Below are positions 63,640-64,000 of a DNA stretch of 64,000 nucleotides, one piece after another. The stretch covers positions 25,728,250 through 25,792,249 of the forward strand of contig NC_066849.1 in assembly GCF_001640805.2 (NCBI RefSeq), read 5' to 3'. Origin of the DNA: Lates calcarifer. Lineage: Eukaryota; Chordata; Actinopteri; Centropomidae. Positions within the stretch are counted from its first letter, which is position 1, and every line of letters begins with the position of its first letter. Made by a program: the position numbers and the translations under genes. Under the pieces are notes generated by a model that was given only the letters and a program-made list of their open reading frames with translations, was not told where the DNA came from and searched no databases.

Positions 63640-63940
63640 GGGAGGCCTGGCTTTCCACACCTGTGTTTGCAGCCGCAATTAGGGGCGCATGCTATTTTGG
63701 GGGCGGCGAGCATCCGTGCGCTCACACACACTCTGAAGCACACAGAGAGAGCTCTCAGTGGCGGAGGCGTACGGTACACGTAGGCTGGTGTTTGCCGTGC
63801 AGCAGCTCGTGTTTTCTCTGGTTAGAGAGTGTGAATGCCAGTGGAAAGCTCTTAATGGCCTGTAAATACAAACAGTCATATTTCCAGTTCCAGGCCATTA
63901 AAGAGCTCATCATGGTCTGCCCACGCAGATGACATGGACA
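63640..63940. promoter_or_regulatory. Candidate conserved non-coding block near the window end
   Basis: The block has GCAGCCGCAATTAGGGGCGC, TTTGGGGGCGGCGAGCATCC and CGTACGGTACACGTAGG, then CTTAATGGCCTGTAAATACA. TAATGGCCTG is mirrored by CAGGCCATTA about 40 bases later, an inverted repeat with 10-bp arms. About ten CpG occur in 140 bases. Confidence 0.4.
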
Positions 63941-64000
63941 GACAGCAGACCTCGAGGATATTAACTCAGCTAAGATCACAAACTTTGTCACCTGATCAAC

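Larger units (their letters stand above)
23808..64000 (-). other. gmds: gmds upstream intron, partial (at least 40.2 kb)
   Basis: No match was found on the minus strand for the preceding GMDS segment (around DWGHAKDYVE in human) between 23808 and 64000, so one intron appears to fill the rest of the window. It holds (CA)n arrays at 25.1, 39.55, 39.75, 42.2, 61.3 and 63.5 kb, a (GA)n array at 40 kb and a GGA-repeat at 48.9 kb. It also holds a hAT/BED remnant at 57.1 kb, a CpG-island-like block at 59.3-59.6 kb, and many non-repetitive candidate regulatory blocks. The stretches 30-35, 37.5-39.5, 40.2-41.9, 45.2-46.9, 52.0-52.5, 53-54.8 and 57.7-59.1 kb are mostly AT-rich unique sequence with no feature I can support beyond the small items listed separately. 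Confidence 0.8.

Noticed and set aside
63280..63932. Several overlapping frames of 90-130 codons near the right end
   Set aside because: They are dominated by His/Thr from imperfect CA repeats, overlap on both strands and show no domain.
23808..64000. Search for the preceding gmds exon (DWGHAKDYVE)
   Set aside because: No minus-strand match was seen; it probably lies beyond the right edge.
1..64000. CRISPR arrays, bacterial operons, phage genes or a new defence-type system
   Set aside because: Nothing of the kind is present: the only direct repeats are microsatellites and small duplications, and the DNA is vertebrate intron.

Overview
The window looks like vertebrate, and specifically teleost, genomic DNA; a percomorph fish is likely but that is an inference. 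It is AT-leaning and intron-dominated, rich in (CA)n/(GT)n microsatellites, and carries decayed interspersed repeats of types common in spiny-rayed fishes: a repeat with TTAGTTGATTAAT-like text, an L1-type LINE 3' end and a BED-finger hAT remnant. There are no bacterial-style genes or operons. Almost every open frame is short and without protein character.

The only coding sequence I can support is two adjacent internal exons of gmds (GDP-mannose 4,6-dehydratase) on the minus strand, at 23689-23807 and 22588-22684. They join in frame through a phase-2 intron of 1004 bp and encode 72 consecutive residues, about 258-329 of the 372-residue human protein. They have canonical GT/AG splice sites, and the neighbouring exons could not be found in the window. 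The window is therefore a slice of a very long gene: at least 22.6 kb of downstream intron on the left, the two exons, then at least 40.2 kb of upstream intron on the right. Only 216 of 64,000 bases are demonstrably coding. GMDS makes GDP-4-keto-6-deoxymannose, the first step from GDP-mannose to GDP-fucose.

The introns hold three kinds of material. (1) Simple repeats: (CA)n arrays at about 2.3, 25.1, 39.7, 61.3 and 63.5 kb, a (GA)n array at 39.96 kb, a GGA-repeat at 48.9 kb, and purine or pyrimidine tracts at 2.0, 27.2, 33.1 and 49.5 kb. (2) Transposon debris: three copies of one interspersed repeat (16.2, 20.0, 35.7 kb), an L1-like ORF2 end (16.5 kb), a hAT/BED fragment (57.1 kb) and some weaker candidates. 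(3) About eighteen blocks of non-repetitive, mixed-composition sequence that read like conserved non-coding elements. These concentrate at 4-10 kb, 21-30 kb and 42-64 kb. They include one CpG-island-like block at 59.33-59.57 kb and several nuclear-receptor-type direct repeats.

In mammals GMDS lies next to FOXC1, FOXF2 and FOXQ1, with its 3' end toward FOXC1. The long element-rich introns fit a bystander-gene model in which gmds introns house enhancers for the neighbouring fox genes. That is inference, because no fox gene is in the window and conservation could not be measured here. I found no convincing new gene system, CRISPR array, tRNA or rRNA. The best leads are the intronic CpG-island-like block, the candidate regulatory elements and the recurring DR1-type sites.
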